Source: Corbicula japonica
Lineage: Eukaryota; Mollusca; Bivalvia; Venerida; Cyrenidae
DNA: 64,000 bases
Reading direction: 5' to 3'
Assembly: GCA_038501625.1 (NCBI GenBank)
Contig: JAZAYU010000003.1
Coordinates: 2,235,001 to 2,299,000, forward strand
Shown here: positions 48,767-60,959 of the stretch, piece by piece
How the letters are laid out: every line of letters starts with the position of its first letter
Position numbering within the stretch: position 1 is the first letter of the stretch
Program-made: the position numbers and the translations under genes
Notes under the pieces: model-generated
What the model was told of the DNA's origin: nothing
The model's input: the letters and a program-made list of their open reading frames with translations, nothing else
Database searches by the model: none

Positions 48767-49518
48767 GGTGCGTTCAGGGTTCTCCCATCGGTATGAAATG
48801 GTACCATCGGTAAAAATTGGTAGCCGTTGGTAGCCATTGGTAACAATATACTTACCGATGGTATTGCTGTTGGCAGCAAATACTCCGATAAGCACAAGCT
48901 GGCATTATTGGTCGTTCTTATAGGTCGCTAGTTTGTGTTCAGTAAATACTCCCGCGTCTCTACGAGTAGGGTAGCTTTGGCAGCCTCGTTTTGAGTGAGG
49001 AAATGGTACCATCGGTAATAATCAGTAGCAGTTGGTACATACAAATATACCAGAAAAACATAAGCAGCTCCTTTACAGTATTAACTCATGGGCCATTAGC
49101 TCGACTGAATGTCAGGGCATTTTCCACATCCAATAATAGCGTTTGAAAAGAGCCACGAGAGAGCCTGACGTGTCTCTTTGTCATCCTATGAATACAGATA
49201 ACAGGGAGATAATTTATTCATAGTAGTAGTACAAAATATCTCCTCTGTTTTATTAGGAACACGTCGCTGTTTGACAGACTTGAATTAACCATCCATGATG
49301 AAAGAACATAGTTTTGTTTTTGATGCATTAGCCATTACAACCGCAGGTATAGCCCGTCTTACTCTTCTCATGCGTTCTTCCGCCATGTTGTTTGCCAATT
49401 AGTACCTATAATCGTTCAGAGTAACTTGGTGGCCAATGATATATTTAGTTACCATCGGTAACCATTGGTTGCCTATGGTTTGTAACTGGTTACCAGCTGG
49501 GAGAACCCTGAACGCACC
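48767..49518. mobile_element. 752-bp TIR element with 5-bp target duplication
   Basis: The ends GGTGCGTTCAGGGTTCTCCC and GGGAGAACCCTGAACGCACC are perfect inverted repeats, flanked directly by CATTG (48762-48766 and 49519-49523). Inside are many small variants of CCATCGGTAA and ATTGGTAGCC. The CAGGGTTC core resembles hAT ends, but a 5-bp duplication does not fit hAT. No transposase. Confidence 0.75.
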
Positions 49519-50214
49519 CATTGTTTAGAATGTTGTGGAAACCGGTGTAATTGTCACTTTGCCACTCTGTGTTTTATCTGGGGACCATACGCCGCTGAAC
49601 ATGGAGTGGTATTAATCTGAAAATACCTCATTGAAGGTTCCATGTTCACCGCCATATGCATACCATCGTTTGGGATGGATCAAAATTGTACTGTTTATTT
49701 GTGTAAATATTGAGTTGCGCTCAACCCGGGGCTAGGCGGCGTGGGCAGTAATATGCAATCCCATTATTGCCCATGTACAGGCTCAATCAAACCGAACCTG
49801 CAGTATTTTCATATTTGTCGTGTTCGGTAGTTTTCAAAGTTCCCTTTTCATCTATTTTAATTAATTACCAAAACGTTGAACAACTACCGTAATGCGCATA
49901 GCTACGGTGGAGTCTGCTGTTAGACTCTAACTCTGTCTCTGTGACAATATAAGGTTTTACTCAATGTAGAAACTTATTTACCTTAATTTTTTCGGCGAGT
50001 TTAATCTTAATTGTTATCTAACATATAGAAGAAGAACTTCTGAAAATGTGAATCGAAAAACAAAATGGCGGCTTTTCAGTTTTTAATTCCCGAAGTCAGC
50101 ACAAAAGACTATGAAAGTCACATGGTCCAATCAGAAGCCTTATTTTGCGACATGGTTTCAAATTGGCATGGTACCTCTTTTTGCTCATGCGCAATACCGT
50201 AATCGGAAACGACA

Positions 50215-50245
50215 CGATTTCGACGCGCTTCGCGCGTCGAAATCG
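50215..50245. repeat. Perfect 14-bp palindromic hairpin
   Basis: CGATTTCGACGCGC, a three-base loop, then GCGCGTCGAAATCG. Weaker pairing extends to about 50196-50265. Confidence 0.8.
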
Positions 50246-51862
50246 TAGGGTCGATTCCGTATTAGTACATCCTTAGATCCTTAGAACATCCTTACTAAAA
50301 TCAATATACCACCTGTTTCTATTTTGCGTTGTTTGCATCTGCCTTGATATACAAATGATAAATATTTTCATATTCCCTGTCTTAGTTCCGCACATTGTTG
50401 TTCCGTTTATTTACCTTGGGATCATACTATGCTGTTTATTGAACTTTAATATACATACCGCATTTAATGTCCAACGATCAACTTTATATAATCCATCACT
50501 TAAAATAATAATGTTGACTTGTGTTGATATTGAGTTTAGACATTTAAGGGCTAGGAGTCGTGCATTTATGTACAAAGCACGGTTTATAGAGGCTAGAAAC
50601 GAAGTTGGTAGATACTCGATAAGGTAATCAGGTGCCGCAATAGCGATTTTTAATGCATCACGCAATTTCTTCTGTAAACATGTGAAATTTGATATTTTCA
50701 TACATGCTAAAAACCGGCTGATTAGTTTGTATTTGTGATATGAAATTTTATGTAACTTATATTTAAAAATTGATTGATACATTATTTTTTCGTGAAAATC
50801 ATGTTACATGATTTATTATTTGTATAACAAAATTCAAGTAGTACAAAACTTAACAGATAAATAACCTTATTTGTTATTCACTGCGTACAAATGCACGCTT
50901 TATCAGCATTATTAATCTTTACAGACAGCCAGTTTTACAAGGTCGCCATGTAGCTTACATTTATTTATCATGGCCTTGTGACATAGCTGTTATATCTACC
51001 CTTCCTTAGACCACAGCTACTGTCCACTGACCAATCAGTATTACCGTTGTCTAAATCCCGTAGAAAACTGTTTGGCGTTGTCTACGAAGGTTCGTGAAGC
51101 ACGTGCTTCTCGTTTACTATCTCATATTAATAAGTGGAGAGCCGATATCTTAGTGTCATACTGAGCTATCGATACATGTTTGTGATAATTGTAAGAGTAC
51201 GAAGCAGACGATTAAGCAAACAAAGTAAATAGATTTACAACGTGTATTTGGTTACATTTTTAAGGGTCCACTTCACTCCTCCTTGCACGTGTATCGATAA
51301 AAAAGAAAATTATCAAAATCTTAATAATAGCAAAGTGCCGTTCAATGAAACCTTGCCCAAATTATCGTTACTAGTATATTTCATTTTACATATATAAAGA
51401 ACAGTAAGAACAGTAAAGAAAAACGGCCTGTCCTAAAAATTCCATAATTTTCTATTTGCATGAATATACAAAAACGAAGCAATACAAAACATTATTTTTA
51501 ATTTTTTACATAAAATTTAATGATACTGACAAAAATGATGTGTACTTAGTAAAGAACTTTCAAATATGAGAAGAGAAATCAGGGTTTGTCATCCGTTTAC
51601 GGGACCTGGAAAGTACCAGGAAATTGAAGGTCAAACACTTTTACTAATATCTTATATAGTTTATACATGTAAGTCGCGAGGACACAAGATATTGTTGTCG
51701 ATATCATATTACATTATGTGTGCATTTAAAATGATGTTTTGTGTTGTTTAGTGTTTATGAATTTCTGCAAAAAATGTTTATGGAATTTTGAGATCCCGCT
51801 ATTTTCCTTACTGTTCTAACTTGTCTTGTCATATGCAAAATAGAGGATACAACATGAGTGAT

Positions 51863-51972
51863 CATTTTATACCGAAATTATTAAACGAGTCGTCTAAATC
51901 GATATAAAACGAGGCTTTTGCCGAGTTTTATATCGATTTAGATGACGAGTTTAATAATTTCAGTATAAAATG
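51863..51972. mobile_element. 110-bp hairpin element
   Basis: CATTTTATACCGAAATTATT and AAACGAG... are inverted at 51917-51972, giving about 50-bp arms around a CGAGGCTTTTGCCGAG centre. Four mismatches or fewer are seen by eye. Confidence 0.75.
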
Positions 51973-51990
51973 AACACGAATGATGTATTC

Positions 51991-53983
51991 TATTTATCAC
52001 ATACCCCGAAAAAACAAGCAAAATCCATGAATTGTGCCTTTCTATCGCCTAGTAGAGCGAAATTAAAACATGTGTAATTCGGTCGTATCGGGTGATACAT
52101 AAGCTAGTCCCCAAAGAATTTATCCTACCGTTTCCCCATTTGCCAAAATAATTAAAACAATAAAATAATAAAATTAACTGCGCAAGAGTCTAGATAAAAA
52201 ATCTACTCGTTATGGGCTTCTGAAGTTGTGATTAATTAAATAAATCGATCTACTGTATGACGTCATTTGTGTTAACTTTCATAGCGGCATATGACAACAT
52301 TGAAATTTGGTGGATATAAACTGAAAATTCGGATTGAAAATATGCTTCTAGTGTTTTTATTTTGATTTGGGGATGTTGTAAGATCACACAGACAATGTTC
52401 TGAAAACGATGTCAGCGTCTGGGTCATTTTGTTTTCGATTTAAACGAAATGAAAATGGCTTTGTTGCTGTTGTTGAATTTCATCATAGACTTTCGGCGTA
52501 TTGCTCACAGACACTTGTTTAGGGGTCATTTGCTGGCCATATATGCCTATATAGCTATATAGGCCTATATATAGGCTTACAGGTCTCTAGATCCAAAAGT
52601 GGGCAATTTCAGGAAATAAACAGATGATCTACAGCATGAAATACAACTACAATCACTTAGAACACAAAATATCCCAGTTTGAAAAAAATACCCGTTCACC
52701 TATAATTAACCAGAGTAAAGATTCCAAACTTCCCATTTCACGATAAAAAGTACATTCAAAAGACTACATCGATTTCAAAGACAAAATCGTAACTTACCGA
52801 ACAAGTATTGATCGCCGTTGATAGATTATCTATTAATCTCTCCGATGACACCAGTAACTAAACATAACTCCCCATATTAACGGAAGAAAATCCAATTTTT
52901 TATCACAGCCCCCCGAACTTTTCACCTTCGTCTTGACGATATCTGTTCTTTTCCGATGGATTCCGGTTTATTTGAAAAACGACTTGGCTGCGCATTAGAG
53001 CCGGGTTCAAAAAACCGTTAAATTTGGTGGAAAATTCTGAACGTCCGCAAAACGTCGGTATGTTTCCTGTACGTACAATATGTAATTTAAATAAAAATCA
53101 AGTAAATAGAATATTGACCATCAAAACAACAGACACTTACCGAGATTGGTTGTTATTTTTAAGGTTTGTTTCAAACGTTTGTCAAATAATTTCTTCAATT
53201 TTTTTTAATTTACTCATTTTTTTGAAACTATGGGCGTTACCGGAAATGACGTAATTTGCATAATTTCGGAAAAGAACAGATACCGCCAAGACGAAGGTGA
53301 AAAGTTCGGGGGGCTGTGATAAAAAATTGGATTTTCTTCCGTTAATATGGGGAGTTATGTTTAGTTACTGGTGTCATCGGAGAGATTAATAGATAATCTA
53401 TCAACGGCGATCAATACTTGTTCGGTAAGTTACGATTTTGTCTTTGAAATCGATGTAGTCTTTTGAATGTACTTTTTATCGTGAAATGGGAAGTTTGGAA
53501 TCTTTACTCTGGTTAATTATAGGTGAACGGGTATTTTTTTCAAACTGGGATATTTTGTGTTCTAAGTGATTGTAGTTGTATTTCATGCTGTAGATCATCT
53601 GTTTATTTCCTGAAATTGCCCACTTTTGGATCTAGAGACCTGTAAGCCTATATATAGGCCTATATAGCTCTATAGGCATATATGGCCAGCAAATGACCCC
53701 TAAACAAGTGTCTGTGGTATTGCTATCTTACGGAGTAATCAAGATGTCAGAAAATTATATTTTCCGTGGATATTATCAATAAAATGGATGCTTAAGTTGC
53801 TTATACAAGCTGCTTGCTTGCCTGTAGTGGTCAGATGGCAAAAGTAAGTCATTTTCATAAATCTGTTTTGATCGCTGGTAACGCGGATGAATAGTGATTC
53901 GGCTACGATATATAACTAGTTATATATCGAAAATATATAACGGGTGTTATTACACTCCCACACCGGAAGGTATGTGATAAATA
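51991..53983. mobile_element. Older TIR element hosting a nested insertion
   Basis: TATTTATCACATACC (51991-52005) is inverted as GGTATGTGATAAATA (53969-53983). The 52506-53716 element sits inside; subtracting it leaves about 0.78 kb. A perfect palindrome, CGATATATAACTAGTTATAT followed by ATCG (53906-53929), lies near the right end. Boundaries are tentative. Confidence 0.4.
52506..53716. mobile_element. 1211-bp foldback element with near-identical 450-bp arms
   Basis: Arms 52506-52960 and 53265-53716 are inverted copies with very few differences by eye (one in the GCCTATATAGCTATATAGG region). The ends are CACAGACACTTGTTTAGGGG and its inverse. GTATTGCT flanks both ends directly (52498-52505 and 53717-53724), an exact 8-bp target duplication. 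The 300-base centre has a 76-residue frame without recognisable domain. It is non-autonomous; the 8-bp duplication fits hAT- or P-type integration but the termini do not settle it. Confidence 0.9.
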
Positions 53984-54632
53984 AAGATATATAAGTAACA
54001 TTCATTTGTGCAAAGTTTCATCGAAAGGCATTTTGCCGTTATGAAATTTGTATAATTTTCTTTTTTAATCGATGAACTTGCAAGGGTGGTGTAGCGGACC
54101 CTTAATACATGGTCGCAAGATTGCAATACAAGTATTTAATATTAAAAAGTTTTAAGTTTTAATTGTGTGTTATTATTGTTGTTGTTTTTATGTTGTTGTT
54201 ATTGTTATCTTACGAAATTTAAAATTGATTGTTGAAAGGGCAAACTAATTCCTTTAACACACAAACATGTGATTTTTTATGAATGACAAAACATAACTTT
54301 AAAACTACTCATGTTTTTAATATCATTAATTGACTGACCGGAATTCTTTCAATCCTGCGTTATTGCAATTGTTCGTCCGTGAATTCTTCTACATGTACGT
54401 TGTTAAATCTTTTACTCGGTATAGACTCCAAAAAGTCTTCAGTTGGTAATTCGATGCTGGGTTACAGTGACATCGTTTAAATCACAAGTTGCGTTAAACT
54501 AAGTTTAACATGCGACTCCTTTTATATACGAATTGTGAATGAAAGAAGTTTGTGTAACGGCTTGTAAAGTTTGGGCGATTCATTTGTTTGTGCACGAGAA
54601 TTTCGGGGTTTTGCAGTCATGTGGTCTAAGTC

Positions 54633-54723
54633 GGATAGACACCTCGCGGAGTAACCTATGAAAAATAGACGCTCGCTGCGCTCGCGAATATTTTTCATAG
54701 ATCACTCCACTCGTTGTCTATCC
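54633..54723. mobile_element. 91-bp hairpin element
   Basis: GGATAGACACCTCGCGGAGT with CCTATGAAAAATA pairs imperfectly with TATTTTTCATAGATCACTCC and ACTCGTTGTCTATCC; the centre is CGCTCGCTGCGCTCGCG. Confidence 0.7.
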
Positions 54724-57136
54724 TATACATTACCACAATCAATAAGACCCTAAACAAAACATTTGCTTAGTTATAGTGCTATATTGTTGTATGCCAAATG
54801 AGATGTTCTGTTCTTATTGTTTATAAGAAGTGTTAAGCAAGACGACACAAATGATTGTGTTCTGTCTGGGATATTTAAACCACCAATATAACACAGGTCG
54901 AAATATTGAAACAAAGTATTTAAGGAATTCTATTAACAAACATATGTATTGTTCTCAACGACCTTTCTTTTAATATATTGTAAACCTACGCTGGAAATCG
55001 TACAAATACGACGACAGCGCCTAGCCGCATCACACTGAACAATCTTCCGATTGAGCGCGCCGGAACAACCCCAAAAGATATTTCGCGGAAAACCCTCATA
55101 TAGTGATCGCCATCATTAACACCGGGAAGCGATTTCCTACATATAAAGATAGTCACAAAGTTTGATAATAACGCCGAACAATACCGATTGAGTTAGCCTG
55201 GACAACAGGTACCCGCTTATATTCTGATATATAACAGTATTTACTGATTTTTTTCTACGGTATATTGCACAATTACTAGTCTACACTGGATATCAAATCC
55301 GTTCATAAGGCCGAACACATTAAAGATTGATCTAACCGCGAAAATGCCAAAAAACGGTTTAAAGGAAGTAATCTATATCAGCACTGATTGCATGTAATTT
55401 CTGCCACACCAACAACGCTTCTGTGACATTGAAATAAATGCGAATAGAAGTTTGAAAGTCACTGATCATGGCATGTATCAAAATAATTCAAGCTCGGTTT
55501 TTCAGCCTGTTCATGGCACTAATTGAAATACACCTGTAAAGCCCCGGGTTTAGCGCAAGTCAATATCTTCACAAGTCAGCAAAACATATTAGTATTCATC
55601 CCAAGTATAGTGTATTTCCCCACAAGATACCTCAAACAGATTTATTCAAATGTTTGTAGTATTGTTTTACTCAGAATTTGGTCAGTGTTTGTTCAGAGCT
55701 TCAATGCATTATAAAGTTGCTATATAAAAATATGTGTTTTAAATGAACATATGTAAAGAAACTATATCAAGCGATGAGATTCGTAAAATATCTAAACATT
55801 CAAAAGAGAGCTTAACAGTCCGACCTGAATCAAGTTAGTCTTCATCGCCGTTTTCTTATGTTCGTTCGCAAAGCATGTCAGTAAAATTGACCTAGTAGGT
55901 AAGTTAACACAATCATGAATGTGTCGATTTTAATACAAAGTAGAAGTAAACATTTTCCCTATCAAACTGTGTGCATTATTGTGATAAGAGTAATAATAGT
56001 AGGAGCTTAGAAAACCTTTCTAAAGTGGCATATTGTTTCCAAATAAAGGAAATATACAAGTTATGTAATTTTGTAGTCAATGAATTTTTCTTTTAGTTTT
56101 TCCATATTGTAATTTTATACATTAATCACAAGCTGTTTCTTGCCACACTTCGATATGATAAAAAGTTAAATTTTCACTTTTGTGATGCTTATACATTTTT
56201 GATAATGATTAATATAATTATAATAATCAAGTAGGCGTCGATCCCTGCGCATACGTGTCTGGTAAATAGAACCTAGCATTTGAACGTTATGAAAATTATT
56301 ATAAAATATCTTAGATTTTGTTCTGTGTGCATATTTTCCTTTAAATGAATCATTTCACCAGTTTTGGTTAACGCGTATGTAGTTACCTCGTAAAAAGTAA
56401 GTTAACATGCTATAATGTCAAAATGAATATAAGAAATTAGAGGAAGTATCAAGTCAATTGAGAATACTTATTTACTGCGACCAAACCTTTCCTTCAATCT
56501 GAATTTTAAACCTGTAAACCAGGAAGTTTAGTGATCTGTTTATATTCATACCGTGTAAACACATCTATTTATAAAACTTAATTATCATAAAAGCCTCAAA
56601 TTCGGCCAGTTTGAGACAGTACAAAAACATATTATAATCAGCCCCATTCTGAAAAAAAAACATCCTCCTTAAACTCCTTGACATTAATATCAAATCTGTA
56701 GTAATTATTCTTGCCAGTGATTTTATACATGTACTAAATAAAGGGATTATTAAAAAGGCATACTTTCTTCACGAAAGCGGACAATTCGATTGTGTTACTG
56801 GTTCCACAAAAGTACTGGGAATTCGTTTCCGAATATTTAACCCCATTGAGAGTCATAATCCTAGTGGCTAGTTACTACCGCTAGTAGCAGAATACAAAGG
56901 AAAACGAGGTGGTCGTTTTTCCCAACTAATACAATTCGTGCTAAACCTCACATTGCCTTTTCACTTGTGTTAAGATTTAATGAGATGTTCGACTTAATAA
57001 GTGGACTGTTATTAAAAAATGTATTGATATTTCATTTTGTTGTTTACTGAAAATTAACGAATATGTATCGATGGTTCAATATCTCACGGTCTTAACACAA
57101 TCTGCAACAATAAAAATACTACACATATCATCAGGT
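54724..57136. other. Unannotated AT-rich stretch
   Basis: No convincing coding sequence or repeat was found by reading both strands. Confidence 0.35.
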
Positions 57137-57237
57137 CCCAAGGTTATAAAACTGACTTTGGAAACCAGTCGCCATTTCAGCCAATCAGATGCTTGAGATT
57201 TGAGACTGGTTTCTATGCTCAGTTTTATAACCTTGGG
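57137..57237. mobile_element. 101-bp hairpin element, family H1
   Basis: CCCAAGGTTATAAAACTGA is inverted as TCAGTTTTATAACCTTGGG. The centre CCAGTCGCCATTTCAGCCAA is the reverse complement of the centre at 48412-48541, so both are one family. Confidence 0.75.
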
Positions 57238-57297
57238 CACTGATCAGTCGGAACAGCGTGTTTGTAAAAAAAGACGATCTCAAGATAAAGAGAATCT

Positions 57298-57412
57298 ATC
57301 ATTGGTATTCGGCGAAGATCAAGGTATCTCAACCCGAGGGTAATGCTTTCGAAACGGAAACGAGGCTGTGCCGAGGGTTGGGATACCGCGATCTTCGCCG
57401 AATACCAATGAT
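57298..57412. mobile_element. 115-bp hairpin element
   Basis: ATCATTGGTATTCGGCGAAG followed by ATC is inverted at 57390-57412. The inner CAACCCGAGG and CCGAGGGTTGG also pair; the centre is CGAGGCTGTGCCGAGG. Confidence 0.75.
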
Positions 57413-57928
57413 TGATTATTTTTCTCACTTACTTCTTGAAGATTGAAACAAAATTCTTTAAAATTAAAAAAAAACGCAAGATTTTAGAGAACTACTTCTT
57501 TTGCGTAACTTCCAGTAGGAACGGTAAATCAGCCACGAATACACAGTCATGTCAAAGTTTATCAACCCTAACATGTAGGCCTTCAACAATATCGTATATG
57601 TACAAATAAAAGAAAGGACAAGAATCGTTTTTTTTCATTGAATGAAAACATCTGGTTCATCCTTTGAAAACAGATCTGCGATTTTTAAGGTTATTCGTGA
57701 TTTCGTTACAATTCAAAATTCAAAACATACCAGTTGAAATATCCCGATTAAACAACAGCACCGTGGTGTGGGGCAAGTCTGCGCACCTATCATAAACGCT
57801 TCACTGTGGTGTATAACACATTCAGTATCTAAAGGCAGTTGTCTACCGGAAAGAAACTGTATCCATTCAGGAGTTGGTTTGTTGTCATTTGTGTGCATTA
57901 ATTTTCTTATAAGGCTTTAAAATGATGT

Positions 57929-59804
57929 CAGTGGCGGATCCAGGGGGGGTTCGGGGGGTTCGCTCGAACCCCCCAAATTTCCCCGAGTTTTTGTCCCGGG
58001 TGGTTCTAGGTTCGAATTTTGTGGAAACGAATCAATAATAATGGTTTCCAGAAAAGAATGGACACGTTTGGTACAAACTTGTTTCATTTGACGACAAAAA
58101 TGCAGCCTATGTGATGGTCCTGAGTGTCAAAACTTGGACTTCACGCATATAACTTGCTCACAATTCTAACTTGTGTATTGCCAATAAACAACTTCGCACC
58201 CCTGCACACTTGCCACTGTATGTGATCAATCTGCTTAAATTTTAATCAAAACAACAAAGTAGTAAAATGTAATCAACAGAAAACTTAATATTGCATGTTT
58301 CATGCGTCCCCCAATCAAACTTCGTGAGCATTCGATAAATCAGAGGACCTTTTGCAACTGATTAAAATTCGCAGTTCGAGTCTGTGGTATAAAATGTAAC
58401 ATTCATTCTTATGCTTATATTTGCAAAACAAGATAGAAATGAAGTTTGAATAAAGAATTATACATGTATTTTCGATATCACGTCCGGCGGCGACTCATTA
58501 AAGACAAAAAGTAATGACCACGAGCACAACTGCTTAAAGTTCGCATAGAGTAATTTTACTGAGGTTGAGTCGTGAACAAATCAAATAAACAAAATCCTCA
58601 AAAATATGCCGGGCGCGCCAATGTCGTTCCAGGATTTTAGTACCAAAATCTTTACACATTCATTTCTGCTTTAATTGGTCACTTCTTCAGTAGGGAATGA
58701 ATTCCACGCTGTTCATGAAAATAAAGCATTCAAAAGTAAAAAAAAATCATCGGTCTTAACATACTTTATATCCTACGAAGAACAATGTTGGCACCACATT
58801 GTTTTTCCTAATAATGTATAACTAAAAACAATATATAACTTGATTATGAGACTTCTTACACACTAATTCAACATTGTTTGTAGATTTTAAGTTTACGAAA
58901 ACGAGATATTTTGTTATTCCGACAAATTTTGACAGGACTGTGATGGAAGCCAGCGAATTATTCACCGAGTTCTGATACCTATAGAGGAAGGTTCTTAATA
59001 TTCTATGGCAGTTAAGCTGATTAAAATACATAAAAAACCTCAAGCAACCCTCTAATTTCTTTACTTTAATAAAGATAAAGGACAGTAAAAGAAATCTTTT
59101 CTCCATACACAGAGTTTGCTTTAGTTATACAGTATAGCCATCACTTTTAAAAGTTGACTATTGACTCGGCACATTAACGTTCATAAATTTGTTTTATGCA
59201 AAATTATTCAAAAGATAATGATTTTTATGTCCAATAGGAAACTAAAAGTATCTCACAGCTAATTTTCTCTCTGAGCCCCATCCAACCACAAACAGTTATT
59301 AGTGCATCTAAAATGTCTTCAACACTTTCCAACTGGCGAAAATATGGACCAGAAACTGGGGACCCTGAACTTAGCCATTTCGAGCATTTTTTCTCTAATT
59401 AATAACTTATTGAATTGAAACATTGTAAATGGCATATCTAGACTCAAATAATCAGGCAGAGTATTTGGATCTGAGAGCTTATAATTGCATCACTACAGCT
59501 CACAAGTAAATAGTTAAAATCAAGTATAAATGAGTAGTTCAAAACCTGCTATACAATTCCCACAAAATAACTCAGAATGCAGGACTTGGCATATAAATTT
59601 TCAAAATTTTCCGGGGAGCAGGCCCGCGGACCCCCTAGATTAGTTAGGACTTATTGGGGCCTTTTACAAATATTATTTATTGAGAACCCTAGAAGTTTCC
59701 AAAGTACTGATGTTTTAGCTCAGTTGCAAATTGACGCTGTTAAAAAAACCGACTCGCTGAGTTGAACCCCCCCCCCCCTTGCTGAAATCCTGGATCCGCC
59801 CCTG
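57929..59804. mobile_element. About 1.87-kb hAT-like non-autonomous element
   Basis: The left end CAGTGGCGGATCCAGG is matched by CCTGGATCCGCCCCTG at the right (one mismatch region). TGATGTCA occurs at both boundaries (57923-57930 and 59805-59812), consistent with an 8-bp target duplication whose last bases merge with the terminal CA. G-rich and C-rich runs adjoin the ends. Only short frames are inside; no hAT transposase was recognised. Confidence 0.7.
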
Positions 59805-60959
59805 TGATGTCATACTGAAAGCACACCTGTGTTAACATGATGTAAAATTTGTTGCCCAACTATGCTCATGCCTATGTTTAATATCATTTTTTTTTTGTTT
59901 CTGTTAAAATTTACCACTCTCCAAAGCTGCCAACTTTTGAAAAAAATATTAAGTGAAAGGTCAGTATAAATAACAAACATTTATCTGGGTAACAGCTGTC
60001 AAAATGAGGAAGATTTGGAGTGGGGAGGTATATAAATTAAAGTTATTTGATCATTTTGGCTCTTTAGAGTAGTTATTTACTTACAATACAGTAATAGCAA
60101 GATTTACCCATCAGAATTTTCAAAACTTGCCTTATTTCTTGACAAAAAACACTGTTTGCAGTTGGTTCTTATGATATCGGTGTTTTTGTTAACCTTCAAA
60201 TCTGGTGCGCAGAGTTGGGCAATGCGCAGACTTGCCCCACACCACTGTATATTTCCTATTTTATTTTCCATTCACTTTCTTCACGAAGCTCGCAACAGCG
60301 GTATAAGAATGAAACACTCTAAAAAAAGTAGCATTTTCAGACTCAAACCACGATAAACACTTCTAAGTTCCAGCGTTGAAAATTTAGACACCAACTTTTT
60401 ATTTAATCAAACTCTGATATGCATGAACCGTGTAAAATCTAAAGGGCGGGTGTTTAAAATATTGGTGGTCGGGAATGGAAATCTCAAACTTAACTCTTTT
60501 TTACCTTGAATCTAAACGTAAAAGCAATGATCGTGAACCACCATGCATTACTAATATGGACTTGTTAATATTTGACTGTCTTAAAACGTGTCTGCAGTAA
60601 TAATTATTTACCTTTAAACATGAGAATGTGCTTTGTTTTCATTTTGCTCTGTGATTTTTCTAATATTGTTAACGCCCAGTTTCGTACTTACGAAGTAAAA
60701 TTCCCGGTGTCTTTATAATGATAGCACTGATAACTTTTTTAAATCCTTCTTCAATCTTGATGTCAAAGAATGTCTAAATAATTATGAATCATCACAAGAA
60801 CAAGAAACAGAATTAAACGAAACGTCTTTGAAACCCTTGCGTTAGCCAGTCTGATTGATGAAATATTTAAATAGATAAGTAGGAGTTATCATTCTTGATT
60901 AACCTTTTTTCATTGTTAATTGATAATATCTCTTTGCATAGTCTTCGGTGCCTAATAGC

